From the NCBI RefSeq assembly GCF_000379805.1, contig NZ_KB903534.1:50722-114721 (forward strand): a DNA stretch of 64,000 bases. Direction: 5' to 3'. How positions within the stretch are numbered: position 1 is the first letter of the stretch; every line of letters starts with the position of its first letter. Made by a program: the position numbers and the translations under genes. The notes under the pieces are model-generated. The model was not told where the DNA came from and did no database searches. It saw only the letters and a list, made by a program, of their open reading frames with translations. The DNA comes from Lewinella cohaerens DSM 23179. GTDB taxonomy: Bacteria > Bacteroidota > Bacteroidia > Chitinophagales > Saprospiraceae. This document shows positions 1 through 7,135 of this stretch, piece by piece.

Positions 1-930
1 GGAGAACTGACTTTGGGGATGATGCTGGCGATACAATACATTATTGGCCAATTGAATGCTCCGCTACAACAGTTGGTCACGTTTATTCGGGCGGCACAAG
101 ATGCTCAGATCAGCTTGGAAAGGCTAGGAGAGATTCATACAGAAGCGGAAGAGGTTACCGATCATCACATTTCACTGGGGCAGTCTTCCTTTCAAGGAGA
201 TTTGGTGTTGGATAAGGTTTCCTTCCGGTACAATGAATTGCATGATTGGGTATTGGAAGACTTGTCACTTACTATTCCAGATAGTAAAGTAACCGCTATT
301 GTTGGAGCCAGTGGCAGCGGAAAGACCACCCTGTTAAAGCTATTGTTGGGCTTTTATCCCGTAGAAAAAGGCCAGCTCAAAGTCAACGGGTTTAACCTGA
401 AACAATTGAACATGGATCACTGGCGAGAGCAGTGTGGGGTCGTCATGCAGGATGGTTTTATCTTTTCTGACTCTATCGCGAATAATATTGCCGAAAGCGA
501 TGACCAGGTTGATTACGAAAAACTGTCGGGAGCAGTCCACGCGGCCAGCATTGATACTTTTATTGAAGGGCTACCGCTTGGGTATCAAACAATGATTGGT
601 GCCAGAGGGAATGGCCTCAGTCAGGGGCAAAAACAGCGCCTATTGATTGCGAGGGCCGTATATAAAAATCCTCAGTTTTTGTTTTTTGATGAAGCCACGA
701 ATGCTTTAGATGCCAATAACGAAAAAGTAATTGTCGAACGCCTGAATTCCTTCTTTGGTGGGCGAACGGTGGTGATCGTTGCCCACCGGTTGAGTACTGT
801 CCGAAATGCGGACCAAATAGTAGTGTTGGATGAGGGCCGAATTACAGAGCAGGGTACGCACGAGGAGCTCACAAAAAAGAAAGGGGCTTACTACACCTTG
901 GTGAAAAATCAACTTGAATTAGGGAATTAA
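1..930 (+). CDS. ABC exporter (peptidase/ATPase type), C-terminal part, 5' end outside window
   Basis: The frame is open to base 1, so the gene starts upstream of the window; the first possible internal start (TTG at 13) is not the real one. What is visible is the end of the transmembrane domain (about 45 residues) and a full nucleotide-binding domain. Counted from base 13, Walker A GASGSGKT is at residues 98-105, the Q-loop near 146, the signature LSQGQ (LSGGQ variant) at 202-206, Walker B FLFFDEAT at 222-229 and the H-loop histidine near 257. This form is typical of exporters that carry an N-terminal C39 protease, which cuts after GG in peptide leaders; that domain would lie outside the window. 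The HlyD gene and the GG-leader precursors downstream suggest that it exports the RiPPs of this locus (inference). Confidence 0.9.
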   Translation, partial: GELTLGMMLAIQYIIGQLNAPLQQLVTFIRAAQDAQISLERLGEIHTEAEEVTDHHISLGQSSFQGDLVLDKVSFRYNELHDWVLEDLSLTIPDSKVTAIVGASGSGKTTLLKLLLGFYPVEKGQLKVNGFNLKQLNMDHWREQCGVVMQDGFIFSDSIANNIAESDDQVDYEKLSGAVHAASIDTFIEGLPLGYQTMIGARGNGLSQGQKQRLLIARAVYKNPQFLFFDEATNALDANNEKVIVERLNSFFGGRTVVIVAHRLSTVRNADQIVVLDEGRITEQGTHEELTKKKGAYYTLVKNQLELGN

Positions 931-1120
931 CGTGAGGTTTGCTTTTGTGTATTCCCAGAGGATACTTTACGCAAGCTAAACCTCACTGTACTAGGTACTT
1001 AGTATAGGGTAGAGGGATTTTGACTACCCCAGATTCGAGATTATACCAAGTACCATGTACGTTGGGGTTTGATGCAACTCAGTTCACTAATAATGAGAAC
1101 CTTACATTCAAACCTCACGT
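930..1120. repeat. Inverted-repeat-bounded intergenic element
   Basis: The gap between the exporter and the HlyD gene begins and ends with the same 12-bp word in opposite orientation: ACGTGAGGTTTG at 930-941 and CAAACCTCACGT at 1109-1120. A third partial copy (TAAACCTCACTG) lies inside near 978. The interior has no open frame and contains imperfect palindromes around GTACTAGGTAC and CCAAGTACCATG. The layout resembles a small non-autonomous insertion (MITE-like) or a structured leader; which one is not resolved. Confidence 0.4.
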
Positions 1121-1148
1121 GAATTAATAAACTGAAAAGAATATACTT

Positions 1149-2426
1149 ATGCCACATCATCCAGAACATATTGCGGTCAATGACCTGCTGGGAAAACCAC
1201 CGGGTTGGCTTTTACGCTCCGGTATTAGCCTTGTCTTTGTCATTGTTCTTTCGGGCTTGCTGCTTTCCGCATTTATCCATTATCCTGATCGGTTGAATGG
1301 ACAGGTCGTTATCCAGCGAGAAAGAACGCCAGTAGCTTTGGTTCCTACTATCAATACCTTTATTGATTCCCTGTTTGTGAAAGATGGAGACGAGGTGAAG
1401 AAGGGGGATATCGTGGCAATATTGCACAGCGATGCAAATTGGCAGGAAATGATGGCACTTAGCCTGGTTTTGGAAAGCAATTCGGAGGAAGAAGGTTTGG
1501 AAGCGTTTACGGAACTGGGAACCTTGCAATCGCTCTATGGCCGTTGGATAGCCATCAAGAGAGAATATGCGTATTACGCCAAAAATAACCCCACCGCCCA
1601 GAACAAAGAAAATATTCGTCGGGACATCAAATACAATGGCGATTTGATGCAAACCACCAGGGATGAATTGGATTTGTTGGATCGACAAATAGCATTAGAA
1701 AAAAACGATTATGAAAGACAGCGGGGGCTAGCCAAGGAAGGGGTGATCAGTATCCAGGAGCTGGAAGAAAAAGAAAAACGGTGGTTAGGCTTCCAACAAC
1801 AAAGAGAAACGCTCCATGCACGATTGATCGAATACCAGCTGAGAATTAATAATTTGAATCAGCAAATCGAAAAGCTGGTATTGGACAATAAGGACCGGTT
1901 TTTTGAACTAGAACAATCCTATCGCCAGCTTACCGAAGAATTGAGCGGCCGGATGCAAGAGTGGAAAGACACCTATTTACTCCGCGCAACAATTGCTGGA
2001 CAGATCATTTTTTCAGAAGCTGTTGATACCAAGCAGCAAGTCTCTTCTTCGGCTCCTTTGTTGTATGTAGAACCCACAGGAGCAGATCAGACCACTTTGT
2101 TGGCCAAGATTAGTATTCCAGCCACCGGGCTAGGTAAAATTACCACTGGCGATAGATTAATCATCCAATTAGATGCCTACCCCGAGAAGGAGTATGGTAC
2201 CATTAGCACACAGGTGGATGAAATAAGGGCCATGCCTTCCGTCGATAAAGAAGGGGGCGCTACTTACCAGCTTATCGCCGCCCTGCGGGAACCAGTGGAA
2301 ACGACCTACAAAAAACACCTACCACTTAGCCTTCAGATGACGGGCACTGCGACCATCATCACCAAAGACCGAAGTATACTCTCCAGAGTTTTTGAACAAC
2401 TACTCTCTTTGATTAACCAAAATTAA
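1149..2426 (+). CDS. HlyD-family secretion adaptor
   Basis: This 425-residue protein is the periplasmic adaptor that would link the ABC exporter to an outer-membrane channel. It has a short cytoplasmic N-terminus, one membrane helix at about residues 24-45, a lipoyl-like half domain (FVKDGDEVKKGDIVAIL, about 75-92), a long alpha-helical coiled coil (about 150-280, rich in E, Q, R and L), the returning lipoyl half near 285-305 and a beta-barrel domain to the C-terminus. The order exporter then adaptor is typical for type I export of GG-leader peptides. No TolC-like gene is next to it, so the outer-membrane partner must be elsewhere. It may be transcribed with the exporter across the 218-bp gap or from its own promoter within it. 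Confidence 0.9.
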   Translation: MPHHPEHIAVNDLLGKPPGWLLRSGISLVFVIVLSGLLLSAFIHYPDRLNGQVVIQRERTPVALVPTINTFIDSLFVKDGDEVKKGDIVAILHSDANWQEMMALSLVLESNSEEEGLEAFTELGTLQSLYGRWIAIKREYAYYAKNNPTAQNKENIRRDIKYNGDLMQTTRDELDLLDRQIALEKNDYERQRGLAKEGVISIQELEEKEKRWLGFQQQRETLHARLIEYQLRINNLNQQIEKLVLDNKDRFFELEQSYRQLTEELSGRMQEWKDTYLLRATIAGQIIFSEAVDTKQQVSSSAPLLYVEPTGADQTTLLAKISIPATGLGKITTGDRLIIQLDAYPEKEYGTISTQVDEIRAMPSVDKEGGATYQLIAALREPVETTYKKHLPLSLQMTGTATIITKDRSILSRVFEQLLSLINQN

Positions 2427-2446
2427 CGCGCTTCTCAAAATCAATA

Positions 2447-2583
2447 CAGCACAAAAATAAATTGAGACTTCGTTTTTTAAATAGATGAGTAAGCGGTTCA
2501 TTTCAAGCGTGTCAGCTATTAAAAAACCTCAGAGACCTCGAAGAAGCAGCGAAGCTAAGACTCAATTTGTTTTTTGCGCAATA
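2447..2583 (+). repeat. Palindromic interspersed element, copy a
   Basis: An approximately 137-bp element with long complementary ends: the left arm ATAAATTGAG (2458-2467) pairs with CTCAATTTGT (2571-2580). A conserved centre contains TAAGCGGTTCA and AGCGTGTCAGCTATT, also present in the copies at 19455 and 45532. It ends in TTTTTTGCGCAATA about 10 bp before the start codon of the HTH gene and is read through in frame by the longer ORF version of that gene. Confidence 0.75.
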
Positions 2584-2592
2584 CAAAGGCCT

Positions 2593-2922
2593 ATGACACA
2601 GATCGAAAAAATTTACTTACTGGATCGCCTCCATCACCTCATTCGTAGAAAAGGCACGGGTAACCCCAAAGCATTAGCCGATCGCCTGGACGTTTCGGAA
2701 CGTACGGTTTATAATTTGATTGATACCCTCCGGGGATTAGGCACAGAAATCACCTACTGTAAGGACAAGGAGAGTTATTGTTATGAGGAGGAGGTGGTGT
2801 TGAATTTTTTGCCGGTTTTTGATGGGGATAGGGTGAAGGGGGGAGGTGTTGGTAACTACTTAGCTAAAAAAATATTTAAAAATGTTGATGGGAAATTTTA
2901 TGCTGCAAGATTGATTCAGTGA
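2593..2922 (+). CDS. Small HTH-domain regulator
   Basis: A protein of about 109 residues with an N-terminal winged-helix/HTH_11-like domain: residues 1-60 contain the helix-turn-helix (PKALADRLDVSERTVYNLID) used by DeoR/WYL-type regulators, followed by a short wing. I chose the ATG at 2593, preceded by AAAGG, because the 36 codons before it in the longer frame (from 2485) are encoded by the interspersed palindromic element and have no HTH character. The C-terminal 40 residues are glycine- and lysine-rich with no recognised domain. Placed between exporter genes and the RiPP clusters, it may regulate them (inference from position). The family assignment is good; the target is unknown. Confidence 0.7.
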   Translation: MTQIEKIYLLDRLHHLIRRKGTGNPKALADRLDVSERTVYNLIDTLRGLGTEITYCKDKESYCYEEEVVLNFLPVFDGDRVKGGGVGNYLAKKIFKNVDGKFYAARLIQ

Positions 2923-3193
2923 TTGGTAATATTTTTGTATTGTACTGTTTTGGTGATGTACTCTTATACGTAATTAAAACAGAAGTACAAGGGGATGCCG
3001 AAAACTGATATTTCCTCAGACCTGTGTCAATGAATCCACTGTTGATAAAAAGTGGAAAGAAGTATTACTTTTTTGAAGACGATGCAGGTATGGTGTATTG
3101 AGGGGAGATAACTTTGTTTTGTAAAGAATAGGAGAAATCACCAGCAATAGGGTTGATGAACGCTATTAGGCTTAACAAAAAACAAAGAGGAAT

Positions 3194-4171
3194 ATGCGAT
3201 ATAAATGGATGCTTTTGATTGTACCTTCTATGGTGTTTATCGTACCATCTTCCTATGCCCAATTGCGGTATGTTTACGGCGAGCCGTTTGATAGTCTTTA
3301 CAAGCAGGCGGTAGCCGCCGAAGAAGCCGAAGACTACAGCCTTGCGTTAGCAAGGTATGATGCGGCATTTGGAGCGTTCGGGGATGACTTTCCCACAGCA
3401 CCTATCTACACATCGGCTTTTTATGTGGCTTACAATTCCAGTGAATGGGATAAAGCAATATTCTATTTAGGTAAATATACAAACGATTGCATAGTTAATG
3501 AAAAGGAGTATAGATTGTTGATGGGAGCCGAAAAGTTTACTCCTCTCCGCAACCATCCCCAGTGGCCTGCTATATTGTCGAAAATTGATAGCAAACGTAA
3601 GGCGTACGGCGAGGTCTATGAAGAACTCCTACACATAGGTGCGCGCGACCAAGCATTGCGGCAGATGATGAAGTGCGCGGAGGGAAAACTCAAAGATTCG
3701 CTCCAAATTCGCTACTTCTACCAACTGATGAACCAAGAAGATAGCCTCAACCTACTGGCTGTGGAGGCCATTATCGAAAAGCACGGCTGGTTGGGCAATT
3801 ATCAGGTTGGCGAGGATGGCAACCGCATACTGATGCAAGTCATTCAGCACAACGATTTGGCTACGCAGGAAAAATACCTCCCTCTGATACGCGCATCTGT
3901 GGAGCAGGGACAGACAGATGCGACGTCACTCGCCTTTTTGGAAGACCGCATCCGACTGTACCAAGGACGCTACCAAATATACGGTACCCAAGTCATCAAG
4001 GATGGCGAAATCTACCGGGTATTCCCCATCGAAGACCCCGATCAAGTGGATGCCCGCCGTGCCAAGCTCAACTTCGAGCCATTGGTTGAATATTTGAATT
4101 TTTTCGACATTAAAATCAATAGCCCCGATGAGCTACAGTTGGACTACCTGCTGGAGCGGTGGACTGAATAG
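3194..4171 (+). CDS. Exported DUF6624-like protein, RiPP cluster 1
   Basis: This 325-residue protein has a signal peptide (about 1-22, ending SSYAQ), a TPR-like helical N-terminal half, and a C-terminal region with the motifs EKYLPLIRASVEQG, FLEDRI and YGTQV that I associate with DUF6624. A clear paralogue lies at the far end of the locus (11342-12382, - strand) and shares the motifs QEKYLPL, IRAS/LRAS, FLxDR, RYGTQ/IYGTQ and (Y/V)P(I/V)EDP. No enzymatic activity is known to me for the family. It sits just upstream of a graspetide precursor and is predicted to be periplasmic, so it could act in peptide handling, processing or immunity (inference). The start is supported by the signal peptide. 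Confidence 0.75.
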   Translation: MRYKWMLLIVPSMVFIVPSSYAQLRYVYGEPFDSLYKQAVAAEEAEDYSLALARYDAAFGAFGDDFPTAPIYTSAFYVAYNSSEWDKAIFYLGKYTNDCIVNEKEYRLLMGAEKFTPLRNHPQWPAILSKIDSKRKAYGEVYEELLHIGARDQALRQMMKCAEGKLKDSLQIRYFYQLMNQEDSLNLLAVEAIIEKHGWLGNYQVGEDGNRILMQVIQHNDLATQEKYLPLIRASVEQGQTDATSLAFLEDRIRLYQGRYQIYGTQVIKDGEIYRVFPIEDPDQVDARRAKLNFEPLVEYLNFFDIKINSPDELQLDYLLERWTE

Positions 4172-4174
4172 TAT

Positions 4175-4341
4175 GGTTCTTTGACAATTTGTGTGGTGGG
4201 CCTCCCTACGGGTGCTACGTTCCAAGACTTGCTTCGCTCGGCTGCCTTCTACGTCGGCATCTGGCTTCTCCCTATTTAATCGGAAGAAGCCATCCTTGCA
4301 CATCACTAGGCCGAGCATTTCATCTCTTTTCTCAAAGAACC
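4175..4341. repeat. Inverted-repeat-bounded element upstream of precursor 1
   Basis: The gap after the DUF6624-like gene is bounded by GGTTCTTTG (4175-4183) and its exact complement CAAAGAACC (4333-4341). The interior is GC-richer than its flanks and includes GCTTCGCTCGGCTGCC. A third GGTTCTTTG occurs at 4683-4691, just before the ligase gene. No protein is encoded. It may be a small inserted palindromic element. Confidence 0.4.
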
Positions 4342-4414
4342 AATAATATAAAGGCATAGGGAATCGCCGAACCCCTTCAATAAGTAGGCATTACATTTTT
4401 AAATCAGTTTATTT

Positions 4415-4582
4415 ATGAAATTCGAGAAACTTAATTTGGTTAAGTTTGACTCAGTGGAGTTGAATGAAGAAAGTAAAACGATTGTAAAAGGCGGTACTGA
4501 TACATACATGGTTTCTGCTAAAAAGGATGGAGATGGTACCATTAGTGACGCAGGAATAAAACACGATGGTAATGTTAATTAG
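4415..4582 (+). CDS. GG-leader RiPP precursor, grasp-with-spasm cluster 1
   Basis: A 55-residue peptide. The leader begins MKFEKLNLVKFDSVELNEES and ends in IVKGG (residues 23-27), which matches the GG leader type of Bacteroidota RiPP precursors, with the LNLxK element near the N-terminus. Cleavage after Gly27 would leave a 28-residue core: five Lys/Asp-rich segments with Thr and Ser (DTYMVSAKKDGDGTISDAG, then IKHDGNVN). Ser, Thr and Lys are possible donors and Asp possible acceptors for side-chain ester or amide links made by ATP-grasp ligases. It lies directly before the ligase, small protein and SPASM genes. The gene is short and easily missed. Its assignment rests on leader, size and context. 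Confidence 0.85.
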   Translation: MKFEKLNLVKFDSVELNEESKTIVKGGTDTYMVSAKKDGDGTISDAGIKHDGNVN

Positions 4583-4631
4583 TAGTAGTGCTTACTATTT
4601 CTGCTAGTCAGGTACAAGTACCCAAACTGAA

Positions 4632-4712
4632 AGGGATTGCACAAAAGAAAACAATCAGCCAATATTGGATATAACTGAAATTGGTTCTTTGTAAGTCTTT
4701 TGGGCAATCCCT
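4632..4712 (+). terminator. Long hairpin between precursor 1 and ligase 1
   Basis: AGGGATTGCACAAAAGA (4632-4648) pairs with TCTTTTGGGCAATCCCT (4696-4712) at 16 of 17 positions around a 47-nt loop. There is no U-tract after it, so a full stop is unlikely. Partial termination or 3'-end protection of the abundant precursor mRNA would fit its position. Confidence 0.55.
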
Positions 4713-4771
4713 GAATAATGGATATGGGGAAGAAGCGGAATAATTTTTCACAATTTGAAGTTGCCTATGCG

Positions 4772-5758
4772 ATGGTACTAATTCTCAGTATGGAATCTGA
4801 TGTGTCAACCATCAGTGTGATAGACTGGTTGGACTATTTGGGTAGTCGGTGGAAACGCGTAAATGGGGAGGATATTGATGAAACAAAGGATGAACTGTTT
4901 CTGAAAATAGCAAACGATGAGTTTTCTTTTTGTACGCTATTGGAGGGAGTAGACCACCACCAAGTAACGGCCGTTTGGGATCGAAGATTTCATGGCCTTA
5001 ACCGGATTAGGCACTGGATATATTCTGATACATCAGACATCGGTATTAATAATGCTCGGCTGGAGAAGTTATTGATTGCCGAGGTGGGCAAAGTACATGC
5101 CTATACGTATGCTTTTTTCAGTGATTGCTTCTGGTTGGATACTCCAGGAGCAACAAATGTTAATAAATTGAGCGTTTTGGATTGCGCCAGTAAAGTTGGA
5201 TTGAAGATACCAAGGACAGTTGTAACCAATAAAAAAGATAGTCTGATAGCCGCTTTCTCGGGTTGCGAAATAATCACCAAACACATTAGTGAAGCACATG
5301 GGCTGTTTTTTGATGCTACGCTTTTTATGAACTATACGGCTGTGGTCACAAAAGAGTTTGTTGATACGCTTCCTGAAACGTTCTTCCCATCACTGTTCCA
5401 AGAAAAAATAGAAAAAAAATATGAAATACGTGCCTTCTATCTGATGGGGATAATCTATGCGATGGCTATTTTCTCACAATCGTCAGAACAAACCAAGGTT
5501 GATTTTCGCCAGTATGATTTTTCGAATAGCAACCGAATGGTGCCTTTCGAGTTGCCGCTGTCTATACAAGCGAAAATCAATGACCTTATGGAAAGGCTAA
5601 ATCTAAAACACGGTTCCATCGATTTGATAAAATCGGTGAATGATGAGTATGTATTTCTTGAGGTCAATCCTGTTGGTCAGTTTGGAATGGTCTCTTATCC
5701 TTGCAACTACTACCTTGAAGAAAAGGTAGCTCAAACATTGTCAGAATATGGAAAATAA
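4772..5758 (+). CDS. gwsG: ATP-grasp peptide ligase, grasp-with-spasm cluster 1
   Basis: An ATP-grasp enzyme of the graspetide (microviridin-like) class that would form ester or amide crosslinks between side chains of the precursor core, using ATP. I chose the ATG at 4772 (328 residues) because MVLILSMESDVSTISVIDWL then aligns with the start of the paralogue at 9262-10227 (MITIFSSNSDNSTNNVIDWL); an in-frame ATG at 4718 would add 18 residues. Visible motifs: the nucleotide-binding lysine in ITKHIS (K170), IRAFYLMG, the conserved SIDLI (282-286) and the metal-binding FLEVNPVGQFG (E297), then the PCNYYLE signature near the C-terminus. The lysine is followed by His where the paralogue has the usual Pro. 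The gene overlaps the next by 11 bp, indicating one operon. Confidence 0.9.
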   Translation: MVLILSMESDVSTISVIDWLDYLGSRWKRVNGEDIDETKDELFLKIANDEFSFCTLLEGVDHHQVTAVWDRRFHGLNRIRHWIYSDTSDIGINNARLEKLLIAEVGKVHAYTYAFFSDCFWLDTPGATNVNKLSVLDCASKVGLKIPRTVVTNKKDSLIAAFSGCEIITKHISEAHGLFFDATLFMNYTAVVTKEFVDTLPETFFPSLFQEKIEKKYEIRAFYLMGIIYAMAIFSQSSEQTKVDFRQYDFSNSNRMVPFELPLSIQAKINDLMERLNLKHGSIDLIKSVNDEYVFLEVNPVGQFGMVSYPCNYYLEEKVAQTLSEYGK

Positions 5759-5942
5759 CACGGCTCCAACATTAAAAGAGGCACTCATGTCGAAGGGAAT
5801 CAAACCTCATTTCCCAGTTGGCTTTGGTTTGTCGGAGGGTAAGCCATCTTTACCTGCTGAATACAATTTAGTCAAATTGCCCTACTACAAAGCCTTTCTT
5901 GACCATAGCCTTCCCTATCATAAACCCATCACTAAGATTTAG
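5748..5942 (+). CDS. Small protein between ligase 1 and SPASM 1
   Basis: A 64-residue protein whose ATG overlaps the end of the ligase gene by 11 bp and which stops 6 bp before the SPASM gene, so it is translationally coupled and probably real. It begins MENNTAPTLKEALMSKGIK, continues with HFPVGFGL and ends in HKPITKI. There are no cysteines, signal peptide or membrane helix, and no recognised domain. Cluster 2 has a 77-residue small ORF at the same position that ends in AKPIANIVKK and has an IKEVLL stretch where this one has LKEALM; the resemblance is weak. Possible roles are a leader-binding adaptor, scaffold or second substrate. Function unknown. Confidence 0.65.
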   Translation: MENNTAPTLKEALMSKGIKPHFPVGFGLSEGKPSLPAEYNLVKLPYYKAFLDHSLPYHKPITKI

Positions 5943-5948
5943 ACAGAC

Positions 5949-7055
5949 ATGAATATGGGCAACCTGAATGATGATTGCTTGATGCTCTTCCAATGCTGTA
6001 TGCTTGTGAAGGGACATTCCCGCGCATTAATTTGTGATGTTCAGAGGGGACAATTGTATTTCATTCCGAATACACTCTACTTTATCCTCACGAGCTATGA
6101 CGACTTTAGTATAAACGAAATCAAGGACAGCTTTGATGAGGTGTATCATGAATATATTGACGAATACTTTGCATTTTTAGTAGAAAATGAACTTGCAATT
6201 CGATTACCAAAGGAAGAAAAGAAGATGTTTCCTAAAATATCTACAGAATGGCGAACGCCTCTACCTTTGACGAATGCGGTGATTGACATCGGGAAACAAT
6301 TTGATAAAGGCCTAGTTTCGAAAGGAATACAACAACTGAGTGCATTAAAATGCTATGCGATACAGATTCGCTTTTTTGATGAAACCGATTTGGCAAATAT
6401 CCAATATGTCTTGGATTTGTGTGCAGAAACCTCTATACGGGCACTAAGTATACTCATAAAAGACAGCCCTGGCCTATCGAACGACATCCTCACTGAATGG
6501 ACTGACAAATATCAAAAGGTACAAGATATTACGTTACATACGTTACTCAATCGTAGCAAATATAGCCCGAATCAAACCATTTTACTAAATGAACGCTCGG
6601 TTACATCAAGTTTATGTTGTGGGAATATTACGCAAGCTTATTTTACCACAAGCATAGATCTCTTCACCGAATCCCTCCACCACAACACTTGTCTCAACCG
6701 CAAGATAGCGATAGACGTGGACGGCAATATCAAAAACTGCCCCTCAATGGCGGAATCCTTCGGTAACATACGGGAAACTACACTGGATGAAGCACTGTTA
6801 AAGCCTGGCTTTAAGAAATATTGGGATATTACCAAAGATAAAATCCACGTCTGCAAAGATTGTGAATTTCGGCATATCTGTACGGATTGCCGTGCGTACG
6901 TCGAAGACCCCGAGGATATATTCAGTAAACCGCTTAAATGTGGATACAACCCTTACACTGGGGATTGGTCAGAATGGAGTACCAACCCCCTGAAACAAAA
7001 AAACATAGACCACTATGGCCTCCGGGAAATAGTAGATATAGCGGGGGAGATGTAA
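5949..7055 (+). CDS. gwsS: SPASM-domain peptide maturase, grasp-with-spasm cluster 1
   Basis: A 368-residue protein with a C-terminal SPASM domain, the fold that holds auxiliary iron-sulphur clusters in peptide-modifying radical-SAM enzymes. The cysteines are at 248 (NTCLNRK), 264 (NCPSM), 302, 305, 311 and 314 (CxxCx5CxxC) and 331 (KCGYNPYTGDW), with CC at 223-224. No radical-SAM CxxxCxxC motif is present anywhere, which to my knowledge is usual for the grasp-with-spasm partner. Its chemistry is therefore uncertain: it may be a partner or leader-recognition subunit of the ligase rather than a stand-alone enzyme. It is the last gene of the + strand operon and meets its own paralogue tail to tail 80 bp further on. 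Confidence 0.88.
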   Translation: MNMGNLNDDCLMLFQCCMLVKGHSRALICDVQRGQLYFIPNTLYFILTSYDDFSINEIKDSFDEVYHEYIDEYFAFLVENELAIRLPKEEKKMFPKISTEWRTPLPLTNAVIDIGKQFDKGLVSKGIQQLSALKCYAIQIRFFDETDLANIQYVLDLCAETSIRALSILIKDSPGLSNDILTEWTDKYQKVQDITLHTLLNRSKYSPNQTILLNERSVTSSLCCGNITQAYFTTSIDLFTESLHHNTCLNRKIAIDVDGNIKNCPSMAESFGNIRETTLDEALLKPGFKKYWDITKDKIHVCKDCEFRHICTDCRAYVEDPEDIFSKPLKCGYNPYTGDWSEWSTNPLKQKNIDHYGLREIVDIAGEM

Positions 7056-7135
7056 ACGTCCGATCAGCCCAGTTGTGCATAATTTTTTTGCTAGTTGTTA
7101 ATGAGGAGAAGGTGAACATCATCCATCATAAATGA

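Noticed and set aside
2485..2592. N-terminal extension of the HTH protein (36 residues).
   Set aside because: It is encoded by the palindromic element, basic and without family match; the internal ATG at 2593 starts the HTH domain.
4718..4771. Longer start for ligase 1.
   Set aside because: The 18 extra residues have no counterpart in ligase 2, whose start aligns with Met at 4772; kept as an alternative.
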